This document shows positions 1-6,125 of a stretch of DNA of 12,424 nucleotides, one piece after another. How positions within the stretch are numbered: position 1 is the first letter of the stretch; every line of letters starts with the position of its first letter. Where the stretch lies: NCBI RefSeq assembly GCF_937858865.1, contig NZ_CALLYO010000025.1:1-12424 (forward strand), read 5' to 3'. Below the pieces are notes generated by a model, which was given only the letters and a program-made list of their open reading frames with translations, made no database searches and was not told the origin of the DNA. The position numbers and the translations under genes are program-made. Source of the DNA: an uncultured Amaricoccus sp. (lineage in GTDB: Bacteria > Pseudomonadota > Alphaproteobacteria > Rhodobacterales > Rhodobacteraceae).

Positions 1-55
1 CGTCCTGCTCGCCTCAGCCCGCCTCTGGCTCAAACACTATGAGTCCACGACCTAG
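1..55 (+). CDS. C-terminal tail of a plus-strand ORF, possibly an IS5-family transposase (partial)
   Basis: Reading from base 2, the plus strand stays open for 17 codons, giving VLLASARLWLKHYESTT, and stops at TAG 53-55. The rest lies outside the window. A tail with an aliphatic/aromatic helix ending in W-L-x-x-Y-E-S-T resembles, from memory, the C-termini of some IS5-family DDE transposases; this is a recalled resemblance, not a search result. The stop overlaps the minus-strand TAG of the racemase-like gene inside a CTAG tetramer at 52-55, which could be a target-site sequence at an IS end. The local base composition (CAAACACTATGAGTCCACGA) is less GC-rich than that of neighbouring genes, which also hints at foreign DNA. 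It could equally be the end of an ordinary convergent gene or a chance open stretch. Too little is visible to be sure. Confidence 0.35.
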   Translation, partial: VLLASARLWLKHYESTT

Positions 56-819
56 TCTGCCTTCACCGCCTCGGCCGCCGCCTGGGCCGCGGCGATCACC
101 GGGATGACGAGCGGGATGTCGAACTGCGGCTGGAGCCGCAGGGCGGAAGCGGTGAGGGGGCCGCCGCCGATGATGACCGCCTCGGCGCCGTCGGCGATCG
201 AGGCCTGCACCGCCTCGGCGAGTGCCGCGTCGAGCTCCTCGGGGGACTTCGCCATCAGCGCGTTCGGATCGCCGGGCGTGGCGCGCGTGCCGCGGAACTG
301 GTCGGCGTAGCCGAGCGCGGCGGCGGTCTGGCGGAACGCCTCGGCCAGCCCCGGATCGGGGGTGGTGGTGGCGATGCCGAACGGGCGGCCGCCCTCCGCC
401 GCCTCGCGGAACGCCTGCTCGCGGATGCCGAAGACCGGCAGGTCGACCTCCGCGCGGAGCTCGGCGAGGCCGGGGTCGCCGAAGGCCGCGACGATGATGG
501 CGCCGACGCGGTCGTCCTTGGCGGCCTCGACGCCGATCCTCACGACGCCGGGCAGCGCCGCCGCGAGATCCGCCGGCGTGGTCAGGAGCGGCGGCACGCC
601 TTCGTTGCTCTTGCCCTCGACGGTCACCCCGCCGGTGGCGGTGGCGGCGATCTCCGTCATCGACTGCGTGGTCTTCTCGTTGGAGTTCGGGTTGATGAGC
701 AGGATGATGTGGTCGGAGGCGGCCGCCGCGTCCTCGGCCGCGGCGGCGAGGGGCGCGAGGGCGGCGAGGGCGCAGCCGGCGAGGAGGGCGCGGAGGCGGG
801 AGCCGGTGGCGAGGGTCAT
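52..819 (-). CDS. Exported Asp/Glu/hydantoin (allantoin) racemase-fold protein lacking both catalytic cysteines
   Basis: This 255-residue protein belongs to the Asp/Glu/hydantoin racemase superfamily, whose HpxA-like members interconvert allantoin enantiomers with a pair of cysteines. The family start motif INPNS is at residues 42-46 and the FGDPGL motif at 113-118. In the family a Cys precedes FGDPG (CFGDPG); here it is Ala112. The second family motif, LGCAGM, reads IGGGPL at 217-222, with Gly219 in the Cys position. Ordinary two-base racemisation is therefore unlikely. Residues 1-28 look like a signal peptide: arginines at 8 and 10, a hydrophobic Ala/Leu core, then AAAA-ED. An LAGC lipobox-like string at 13-16 exists, but the hydrophobic run before it is too short for a convincing lipoprotein signal. 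AAGGAG lies 7 nt before the ATG. It is the last gene of the permease-uraD operon, 38 bp after uraD. A periplasmic ureide-binding or lyase-like role is only a guess. Confidence 0.85.
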   Translation of the reverse strand: MTLATGSRLRALLAGCALAALAPLAAAAEDAAAASDHIILLINPNSNEKTTQSMTEIAATATGGVTVEGKSNEGVPPLLTTPADLAAALPGVVRIGVEAAKDDRVGAIIVAAFGDPGLAELRAEVDLPVFGIREQAFREAAEGGRPFGIATTTPDPGLAEAFRQTAAALGYADQFRGTRATPGDPNALMAKSPEELDAALAEAVQASIADGAEAVIIGGGPLTASALRLQPQFDIPLVIPVIAAAQAAAEAVKAD

Positions 820-857
820 GAGCTTTCTCCTTCGGTTGGGGATGGTCGGGCGGCGGT

Positions 858-1475
858 TCAGCTGCCGGAGACGGCGCGCTGCACCCGGCTGCGGGTGATG
901 CCCCAGACCTGCATCATCGCGTTGTGCAGTTCCTCGTCGGTCGAGGGGTCGTTCTGCTGCCGGCGGTCGAGGTAGAAGAAGATCCCCTCCTTGGTGTGGC
1001 CGCGGACGAAGATCATGAACGGGAAGCCGAACTTCGCGCGATAGGCGGCGTTGCCCTCGGCGAGCGTCTGCATCTCCTCGGGCGTGAGCGCGTTCAGCCC
1101 GGCGCTCGCCTGCTCTGCCACCGAGTTCGCCGTCATCGTGCCGGCCTGCGCCTCCTTGCCGGCGAGCTCGGGGTGCTGGTTGAGGAAGGTCACCTGGTCC
1201 TCGCGCGGGGCGTTCGCGATCACCGCGTAGAGATCCGCGTGCAGGTCGTCGATGCTGTCGAAGGGCCGGGCCTCCCAGCCCTGCTCGGCGACCCAGGGCG
1301 ACTTCTCGAAGATGCCGCCGAAGGTCTCGACGAAGCTCGCCTGGTCCATGGCGTTGATCGTCTCGAGGCTGAGCTCGTCGGCGCGGGCGCCGGTCGGCAG
1401 GCCGGCGGTGACGAGGGTGGCGGCGAGCGCCATGGCGGCAAGCAGGGCACGACGGGTCGGACGGGTTGACGTCAT
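858..1475 (-). CDS. uraD: OHCU decarboxylase (UraD family) with a Tat-like export signal
   Basis: 2-oxo-4-hydroxy-4-carboxy-5-ureidoimidazoline decarboxylase converts OHCU to (S)-allantoin, the third step of urate breakdown. The 205-residue product carries the family landmarks: FVETFGGIFEKSPWVAE (48-64), RPF (70-72), HPELAGK with the catalytic His101 (101-107), the SVAEQ segment with Glu121, LNALTPEE, AAYRAKFGFPFMIFVRGHTK, and a closing helical region. The enzyme looks intact. Known UraD proteins are generally cytosolic or peroxisomal, and the family core starts near residue 38, so residues 1-32 are extra. They read as TRPTRRALLAA, an Ala/Leu hydrophobic stretch, and ARA-DE, which matches a twin-arginine-type signal with cleavage after Ala32. 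The ATG is preceded by GAGAGGA (1480-1486). No better start lies closer to the core. The gene is 77 bp downstream of the permease gene and probably co-transcribed with it. Periplasmic location is inferred from the signal only. Confidence 0.9.
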   Translation of the reverse strand: MTSTRPTRRALLAAMALAATLVTAGLPTGARADELSLETINAMDQASFVETFGGIFEKSPWVAEQGWEARPFDSIDDLHADLYAVIANAPREDQVTFLNQHPELAGKEAQAGTMTANSVAEQASAGLNALTPEEMQTLAEGNAAYRAKFGFPFMIFVRGHTKEGIFFYLDRRQQNDPSTDEELHNAMMQVWGITRSRVQRAVSGS

Positions 1476-1506
1476 TTGGTCCTCTCGGGTCTTCGGGGGA
1501 TGGGAG

Positions 1507-1532
1507 CGGGCTGCCGCCGCGGCGGCAGCCCG
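1507..1532. repeat. Perfect 26-bp palindrome between the permease gene and uraD
   Basis: The two 13-base halves are exact reverse complements with no central spacer; the core is GCCGCCGCGGCGGC. On the minus-strand transcript this would form a very stable GC hairpin, with a few central bases as loop, 20 nt after the permease stop and about 30 nt before uraD. It is not followed by a T-run, so it does not look like a complete intrinsic terminator. It may stabilise the upstream message, partly attenuate transcription into uraD, or be a protein-binding or repetitive palindromic element. Confidence 0.7.
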
Positions 1533-1552
1533 GAGGGCGGGGCCGGGGCCCG

Positions 1553-3037
1553 TCAGGTGCGGTTCGCGCGCCGCATCAGCGTGGTGTAGGCGATGGCGCC
1601 GGAGGCCGCGCCGATGACCCAGCCGAGGTTGTTGTGCGGCAGGATGTGGAAGAGCTGCGTCGAGAGCTCCCAGCCGATGGCGATGAAGCCGGAGATGGCG
1701 AGGGACTTGAGGCCGACGTGGTTCCAGCCGCCGTCGTAGTGGTACCGGCCGTTCGCATCCATGGTGTAAAGCTCGGGCGTGTTCACGATCTCGCGCTTCA
1801 CCAGGTAGTAGTCGGCGACCATGACGCCGTAGAGCGGGGCGAGGATGGCGCCGAAGACCGACACGAAGATGGTGATCGCGTGCGGGCTGTCGACGAAGAT
1901 CCAGGGGCAGACCAGGACGGCGAGGATCGAGGTGATCAGGCCGCCGCGCTTGAAGTCGACGTACTTGGGGAAGAGGTTGGCGAAGTCGTAGGCCGGCGAG
2001 ACGAAGTTCGCCACGATGTTGATGCCCATGGTGGCGATGATGAAGGTGACCGAGCCGATGAAGACGGCGACCTTGTTGTCGATGCGGGCGACGATCTCGA
2101 CCGGGTCCATGATCATCTCGCCGAAGACCGAGACGGAGCCGGCGGTGACGATGACGACGACGATGGCGAAGACGAGGAAGTTGATCGGCAGGCCGAGGAA
2201 GTTGCCGACCTTCATCTGCCGCTCGGACTTGCCGAAGCGGGAGAAGTCGCCGAAGTTGAGCAGCAGCGCCGCGAAGTAGGCGACGACGAGCAGCATGGCG
2301 TTGATCATGTGGCCGATGGTCTCGGGGCCGGTCAGGTGCACGTCGTTGAGCGTGAGGTTCAGCGAGTCGAAGCCGGCGTGGTAGAGGATCCAGGCCATCA
2401 GCGCGAACATGACGAGGTAGACGGCCGGGCCGCAGAAGTCGATGAACTTGCGGATCGTCTCCATGCCGCGCTGGAAGATCATCAGCTGGCCGAACCACAT
2501 GATCAGGAAGCTGATCCAGCCGAGGGTGTTGAGCCCCATGAAGCCGTCGCCGGTGCCGAGCGCGGCGGCCGAGGGGATGAAGAGCAGGATGATGGTGGCG
2601 ACGGCCTTGGAGGCGAAGTAGGTCTGCACGCCGTACCAGACGATGCCGACCACGCCGCGGATCAGCGCGGCGAGGTTGGCGCCCATCACGCCGAGCGAGA
2701 CGCGGGCCATGACCGGGAAGGGGATGCCTTCGCGGAGCGAGGGGCGGCCGATCAGGTTCATCAGGAAGTAGACGATCAGGATGCCGATCGCCATCGAGAG
2801 CAGCACCTGCCAGCCGGTGAGGCCGAAGAGGAAGAGCGAGGCGGCGAAGGTGTAGCCGCCGACCGAGTGGACGTCCGACATCCACATGGCGAAGATCGAG
2901 TAGCCGGTCCAGGTGCGCTTATCCATCGGCACCGGGGCGAGGTCCTCGTTGTAGAGGTTGGGATCGGCGGCGACGGTGCCGACGTAGTGGATCCCTTCGT
3001 GCGTCGTGCCGCTCAGGCCAGACGGAATCGTGGTCAT
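1553..3037 (-). CDS. NCS1-family nucleobase/allantoin/hydantoin permease
   Basis: This 494-residue inner-membrane transporter belongs to the nucleobase:cation symporter-1 family (Mhp1, PucI and related purine, cytosine and allantoin permeases). Family landmarks are the N-terminal YNEDLAPVP before the first helix (29-37), FAMWMSDVHSVGGYTFAASLF (49-69), the GRPSLREGIPFPVMARVSLG loop (97-116), GIVWYGVQTY (131-140, with Trp134 and Gln138 in the region that binds substrate in Mhp1), NFGDFSRF (261-268) and NIVANFVSPAYDFANLFPKY (340-359). About twelve hydrophobic segments are visible, the usual number. The start is well supported: AAGGAGGA (3043-3050) precedes the ATG. It is the first gene of the operon, divergent from the GntR gene. 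Its neighbours (OHCU decarboxylase, allantoin racemase homologue) point to a ureide or purine substrate such as allantoin, but sequence alone does not fix the substrate. Confidence 0.93.
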   Translation of the reverse strand: MTTIPSGLSGTTHEGIHYVGTVAADPNLYNEDLAPVPMDKRTWTGYSIFAMWMSDVHSVGGYTFAASLFLFGLTGWQVLLSMAIGILIVYFLMNLIGRPSLREGIPFPVMARVSLGVMGANLAALIRGVVGIVWYGVQTYFASKAVATIILLFIPSAAALGTGDGFMGLNTLGWISFLIMWFGQLMIFQRGMETIRKFIDFCGPAVYLVMFALMAWILYHAGFDSLNLTLNDVHLTGPETIGHMINAMLLVVAYFAALLLNFGDFSRFGKSERQMKVGNFLGLPINFLVFAIVVVIVTAGSVSVFGEMIMDPVEIVARIDNKVAVFIGSVTFIIATMGINIVANFVSPAYDFANLFPKYVDFKRGGLITSILAVLVCPWIFVDSPHAITIFVSVFGAILAPLYGVMVADYYLVKREIVNTPELYTMDANGRYHYDGGWNHVGLKSLAISGFIAIGWELSTQLFHILPHNNLGWVIGAASGAIAYTTLMRRANRT

Positions 3038-3126
3038 CTCGGTCCTCCTTGATCCGCGCCGGTACTCCGCCTGCGCTGCGTTGTCCGTAGACCCCTTGCA
3101 TCGGGGTTGGTGGCAGATTACCTAGA

Positions 3127-3156
3127 ATGTTACATGACATGCGTTGTAACATACAA
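3127..3156. promoter_or_regulatory. Candidate GntR operator: nested inverted repeats
   Basis: ATGTTACA (3127-3134) and TGTAACAT (3145-3152) are exact 8-bp inverted arms separated by 10 bp, so the arm centres lie 18 bp apart. The right arm also takes part in a second perfect palindrome, TTGTA-ACA-TACAA (3144-3156). GntR proteins of the FadR/FCD type commonly bind short palindromes of the T-x-G-T ... A-C-x-A kind, and TTGT...ACAA fits that shape loosely. It overlaps the proposed permease promoter, consistent with repression. No binding is shown by sequence alone. Confidence 0.55.
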
Positions 3157-3166
3157 TCTGGACATC

Positions 3167-3196
3167 CCTGAAGGTCTTTCAGGCTTTTCCTGAAAG
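3167..3196. promoter_or_regulatory. Three alternating half-sites at 11-bp spacing (operator or switchable hairpin)
   Basis: CCTGAA (3167-3172), TTCAGG (3178-3183) and CCTGAA (3189-3194) alternate in orientation, each starting exactly 11 bp after the last. The middle and right elements extend to an 8-bp stem, CTTTCAGG / CCTGAAAG, with a 5-nt loop. The middle arm can pair with either neighbour, so as RNA it could form two mutually exclusive hairpins. As DNA, one-turn spacing would place all sites on one face of the helix. It lies 29-58 bp before the GntR start, so autoregulation is a natural guess. Confidence 0.5.
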
Positions 3197-3224
3197 TGCC
3201 CGGAGACACGGAGGAAGGAGACGG

Positions 3225-3890
3225 ATGAACCGGGAGCTTGTGGCCGGCGAGGCGCTGATGGCGGATCGGGCCTATGGGCGGCTGATCGGCGTGCTGCGTG
3301 ACGGCTCGCTGGGGGCGGGGCAGTTCGTCTCGATGCCGGGGCTCGTCGAGCTGATCGGCCTGCCGCTGGCGGCGACGCGCGAGGCGGTGAAGCGGGCCGA
3401 CGTCGACGGGCTGGTGCGGGTGCTGCCGAAGCGCGGCGTGCTGGTGATGGAGGCCTCGGCCGAGGTGACGCGGGACTGCATGGACCTGCGCGCGCTGCTC
3501 GACTCGGAGGGGGCGCGGCGGCTGGTCGCCGTGGGGGCGTCGCTGCCGCTGGCCGAGCTGCGGGCCAGCCACGAGGCGCTGGTGGCGGAGGCGGAGCGGT
3601 CGATGACGTCGGCGCTGCCGCGGCGGGCGATCGAGGTCGATCTGTCGCTGCACGACACGCTGTCGACGGGGCTCGGGAACCCCTTGGCGACGGAGGTCTA
3701 CCGGGTGAACCGCGACCGGATCGCGGTGATCCAGAACACCCGGCCGTTCCTGCCGGACCGGATCGTGCCGGCGATGCGCGAGCATCTGGCGATCATCGGG
3801 GCGCTGGAGCGGCGCGACGCCGAGGCGGCGGTGGCGGCGATCGCCGAGCACTACCGCACGACGCTGCGGTGGTGGGGAATCCTCGTCTGA
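3225..3890 (+). CDS. GntR-family transcriptional regulator, FadR/FCD type
   Basis: This 221-residue protein has an N-terminal winged helix (about residues 15-76): AYGRLIGVLRDGSLGAGQFVSM, a recognition-helix region LPLAATREAVKRA (47-59), and the wing VLPKRGVLVM (66-75). The usual SRTPVREAL string is degenerate here, reading LAATREAV. The C-terminal all-helical FCD ligand domain starts near residue 84. Asp139, His143, His187 and His209 sit where FCD regulators hold a metal that contacts carboxylate ligands. GAGGAAGGAG lies 4 nt before the ATG, which fixes the start. It is divergent from the permease operon, the classic layout for a local regulator, and probably responds to a pathway intermediate such as allantoin or a breakdown acid. 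It ends 7 bp from the convergent folC stop. Confidence 0.9.
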   Translation: MNRELVAGEALMADRAYGRLIGVLRDGSLGAGQFVSMPGLVELIGLPLAATREAVKRADVDGLVRVLPKRGVLVMEASAEVTRDCMDLRALLDSEGARRLVAVGASLPLAELRASHEALVAEAERSMTSALPRRAIEVDLSLHDTLSTGLGNPLATEVYRVNRDRIAVIQNTRPFLPDRIVPAMREHLAIIGALERRDAEAAVAAIAEHYRTTLRWWGILV

Positions 3891-3897
3891 CCGAGTC

Positions 3898-5172
3898 TCA
3901 GCCGTTCTCGCGCAGGACGCGGCCGGCGAGGTAGAGCGAGCCGCAGATGAGGATGCGGGCGGCGGGGGCGGCGGCGGCGATGCCCGCCACGGCCTCGGCG
4001 ACGGAGGGGGCGGCTTGCGGCTCGGCGAAGCCGGCGGCGCGGGCGGCGGCGACGGTTTCCTCGGCGGTCAGCGTGGCCGGCTCGCCGGGGATGGTGACGC
4101 CGTGCAGCGAGCGGGCGAGGGGCGCGAGCGGGCGCAGGAAGCCGGCGGCGTCCTTGGTGCGGAGCATGCCGGTCACGAGATGCAGCGGCCGTTGCGGCAG
4201 GCGGGTGAGGGCCTCGGCGAGGGCCGTGCCGGCGGCCGGGTTGTGGCCGCCGTCGAGCCAGAGCTCGCAGGGGGCCGCCGCCTCGGCGAGGGGGCCGCGG
4301 CGCAGGCGCTGCAGGCGGGCGGGCCATTCGGCGCGGGTGACGGCGGCGGTGCAGGCGGCCTCGTCCATGCTGAGGGCGCGCAGTGCGCAGAGGGCGGTGC
4401 CGGCGTTGCCGACCTGGTGCGCGCCGATCAGGTTGGGCAGGGGCAGGTCGAGCAGGCCCTGCGGGTCGAGGTAGGCCATGCGGCCGTGCTCCTCCCAGAC
4501 CTGCCAGTCCTGGTTCTCGATCATCAGCGGGGCGAGGCGGCGGTGGGCGGCCTCCTCGATGACGGCGAGCGCCTCCGGCTCCTGGCGGGCGACGATGCAG
4601 CCGATGCCGTGCTTGAGGATGCCGGCCTTCTCGGCGGCGATCTCGGGGAGCGTCTCGCCGAGGTACTGCTGGTGGTCGACGGAGATGGGGGTGATGACGG
4701 TCAGGCGGGGGCGGTCGATGACGTTTGTGGCGTCGAGCCGGCCGCCGAGGCCGACCTCGAGCAGGGCGTAGTCTGCCGGGGTCTCGCTCATGGCGAGGAA
4801 GGCGGCGGCGGTGGTGATCTCGAAGAAGGTGATCGGCTGGCCTTCGTTGGCCGTCTCGCAGCGGGCGAGGGCGTCGGCGAGGGCGGGCTCGGGGATGAGC
4901 TCGCCGGCGAGGCGGATGCGCTCGTGGAAGCGGGCGAGATGCGGGGAGGTGTAGACGTGGACCGGGTGGCCGGCGGCCTCGAGGCCGGCGCGGATCATGG
5001 CCAGCGTCGAGCCCTTGCCGTTGGTGCCGGCGACGTGGACGACCGGCGGCAGGCGGCGCTCGGGGTGGCCGAGGGCGGCGAGCAGGCGCTCGATGCGGGC
5101 GAGCGAGAGGTCGATGACCTTGGGGTGCAGCGCGGTGAGGCGGTCGAGGAGCGTGTCGCTCGTCCTGGTCAC
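3898..5172 (-). CDS. folC: Bifunctional dihydrofolate synthase / folylpolyglutamate synthase
   Basis: FolC joins L-glutamate to dihydropteroate and then extends folates with glutamate, using ATP, in the cytosol. The 424-residue length is normal. Mur-ligase-fold motifs are in order: P-loop GTNGKGS (49-55), [14 protein letters not shown] (75-88), [12 protein letters not shown] (139-150), SVDH (164-167), EKAGILK with the carbamylated-lysine position Lys187 (181-187), EWPARLQRL (282-290), and DGGHNP (307-312), where most members read DGAHNP. The start is GTG at 5172, whose last two bases and the following A form the accD stop (GTGA overlap). [24 protein letters not shown] is a typical FolC beginning. 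Translation is therefore coupled to accD, the common alphaproteobacterial pairing. An open frame runs upstream of the GTG through accD, but it is only a GC-rich shadow. Confidence 0.96.
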   Translation of the reverse strand: MTRTSDTLLDRLTALHPKVIDLSLARIERLLAALGHPERRLPPVVHVAGTNGKGSTLAMIRAGLEAAGHPVHVYTSPHLARFHERIRLAGELIPEPALADALARCETANEGQPITFFEITTAAAFLAMSETPADYALLEVGLGGRLDATNVIDRPRLTVITPISVDHQQYLGETLPEIAAEKAGILKHGIGCIVARQEPEALAVIEEAAHRRLAPLMIENQDWQVWEEHGRMAYLDPQGLLDLPLPNLIGAHQVGNAGTALCALRALSMDEAACTAAVTRAEWPARLQRLRRGPLAEAAAPCELWLDGGHNPAAGTALAEALTRLPQRPLHLVTGMLRTKDAAGFLRPLAPLARSLHGVTIPGEPATLTAEETVAAARAAGFAEPQAAPSVAEAVAGIAAAAPAARILICGSLYLAGRVLRENG

Positions 5173-6098
5173 GATGCTTCGGCTTTCGCCTCCCCGGACG
5201 CCTCCCTGGGCGCCTCCTCGGGCGCGGGAAGCTCGCCGCGGATGTAGGGCGGCTGGCTGGTCAGGAGGCGCAGGATGGTGGCGATCTCGTCGCGCAGGTC
5301 CTTGCGGGGCACGACGCGGTCGATCATCCCGTGGTCGAGCAGGTATTCCGAGCGCTGGAAGCCTTCGGGCAGGGTCTCGCGGATCGTCTGCTCGATGACG
5401 CGGGGGCCGGCGAAGCAGATGAGCGCGCCGGGCTCGGCGAGGTGGATGTCGCCGAGCATGGCGTAGCTCGCGGTGACGCCGCCGGTCGTCGGGTTGGTCA
5501 GCACGACGACGTAGGGGAGGCCCGCCTCCTTCAGCATCTCGACGGCGACGGTCGAGCGGGGCATCTGCATCAGCGAGAGGATGCCCTCCTGCATCCGCGC
5601 GCCGCCGGCGGCGGCGAAGAGGACGACCGGGCATTTGCGCTTCACCGCCCGTTCGGCGGCGGCGACGATGGCATTGCCGACGTACATCCCCATCGAGCCG
5701 CCCATGAAGGCGAAGTCCTGCGCGGCGGCGACGACCTTGAGCCGGCCGATCTCGCCCTCGGCGACGAGCATCGCCTCCTCCTCGCCGGTCTTCTTGCGCG
5801 CCTCGCGCAGCCGCTCGGGGTATTTCTTCTGGTCCTTGAAGCCGAGCGGGTCGGCGAGCGGCTTCGGCACCTCCACCTCGACGAAGACGCCGCCGTCGAA
5901 CAGCGCGGCGAAGCGCTCGCGCGGCGAGATCGCCATGTGGTGGCCGCAGTTGCTGCAGACATTGAGATTGTCGGCGAGCTCGCGGTGGAAGAGCATGGTG
6001 CCGCAGTCGTCGCACTTGACCCAGAGGTTCTCCGGCACCTCGCGGCGCGAGAAGAGCGAGTTGATCTTCGGGCGGACGTAGTTGGAGATCCAGTTCAT
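5169..6098 (-). CDS. accD: Acetyl-CoA carboxylase carboxyltransferase subunit beta
   Basis: AccD pairs with AccA to transfer the carboxyl group from carboxybiotin to acetyl-CoA, giving malonyl-CoA for fatty acid synthesis. The 309-residue protein begins [12 protein letters not shown], a typical family start. A zinc ribbon follows with Cys29, Cys32, Cys48 and Cys51. The crotonase-like core holds [12 protein letters not shown], the glycine-rich [11 protein letters not shown] loop, [17 protein letters not shown] and GPRVIEQTI, all as expected. The C-terminus is a short charged Ala/Glu tail, variable in the family. GAGGAG (6104-6109) precedes the ATG by 5 nt. The gene overlaps folC by four bases. 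In many alphaproteobacteria trpA precedes accD; here a CPBP protease gene does, ending 27 bp upstream. Confidence 0.97.
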   Translation of the reverse strand: MNWISNYVRPKINSLFSRREVPENLWVKCDDCGTMLFHRELADNLNVCSNCGHHMAISPRERFAALFDGGVFVEVEVPKPLADPLGFKDQKKYPERLREARKKTGEEEAMLVAEGEIGRLKVVAAAQDFAFMGGSMGMYVGNAIVAAAERAVKRKCPVVLFAAAGGARMQEGILSLMQMPRSTVAVEMLKEAGLPYVVVLTNPTTGGVTASYAMLGDIHLAEPGALICFAGPRVIEQTIRETLPEGFQRSEYLLDHGMIDRVVPRKDLRDEIATILRLLTSQPPYIRGELPAPEEAPREASGEAKAEAS

Positions 6099-6125
6099 CC
6101 CGGCTCCTCGGCGGCGGACGTGGGT

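Larger units (their letters stand above)
3038..3224. promoter_or_regulatory. Divergent promoter/operator region between the permease operon and the GntR regulator
   Basis: This 187-bp gap contains the most AT-rich DNA of the window (about 3110-3195) and must hold the promoters of both transcription units. A possible minus-strand sigma70-like pair is TTGTAT (3151-3156 on the complement) and TAACAT (3127-3132 on the complement) with 18 bp between; this is a weak match. Inverted repeats listed separately lie at 3127-3156 and 3167-3196. A short hairpin, ACCCC 3091-3095 with GGGGT 3103-3107, falls in the likely leader of the permease mRNA. Shine-Dalgarno sequences sit at both ends: AAGGAGGA (3043-3050, minus) and GAGGAAGGAG (3211-3220, plus). 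The GntR protein is the obvious candidate to bind here. Confidence 0.75.

Noticed and set aside
772..819. Lipoprotein signal (LAGC) on the racemase-like protein
   Set aside because: Only about five hydrophobic residues separate Arg10 from the Cys, too short for a normal lipoprotein signal. The hydrophobic stretch continues past it, favouring ordinary Sec cleavage.
858..2885. Extension of uraD into a 675-codon protein
   Set aside because: The upstream part is a His/Arg/Leu-rich shadow of the permease gene. The ATG at 1475 has its own ribosome-binding site and begins a proper signal sequence.
1466..3052. Long open plus-strand frame opposite the permease gene
   Set aside because: It is antisense to a clearly conserved transporter. 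The product is full of Asp, Glu, Val, Gly and Arg with no fold motifs, as expected for an antisense frame in GC-rich DNA.
3891..3897. Terminator between the convergent gntR and folC genes
   Set aside because: The gap is 7 bp and I found no hairpin with a T-run there. Any terminator would have to lie inside the opposing coding sequence.
3898..6015. folC starting far upstream as an AccD-overlapping fusion
   Set aside because: The upstream part is an out-of-frame, Arg-rich reading of accD. The GTG at 5172 matches the normal FolC N-terminus and overlaps the accD stop.
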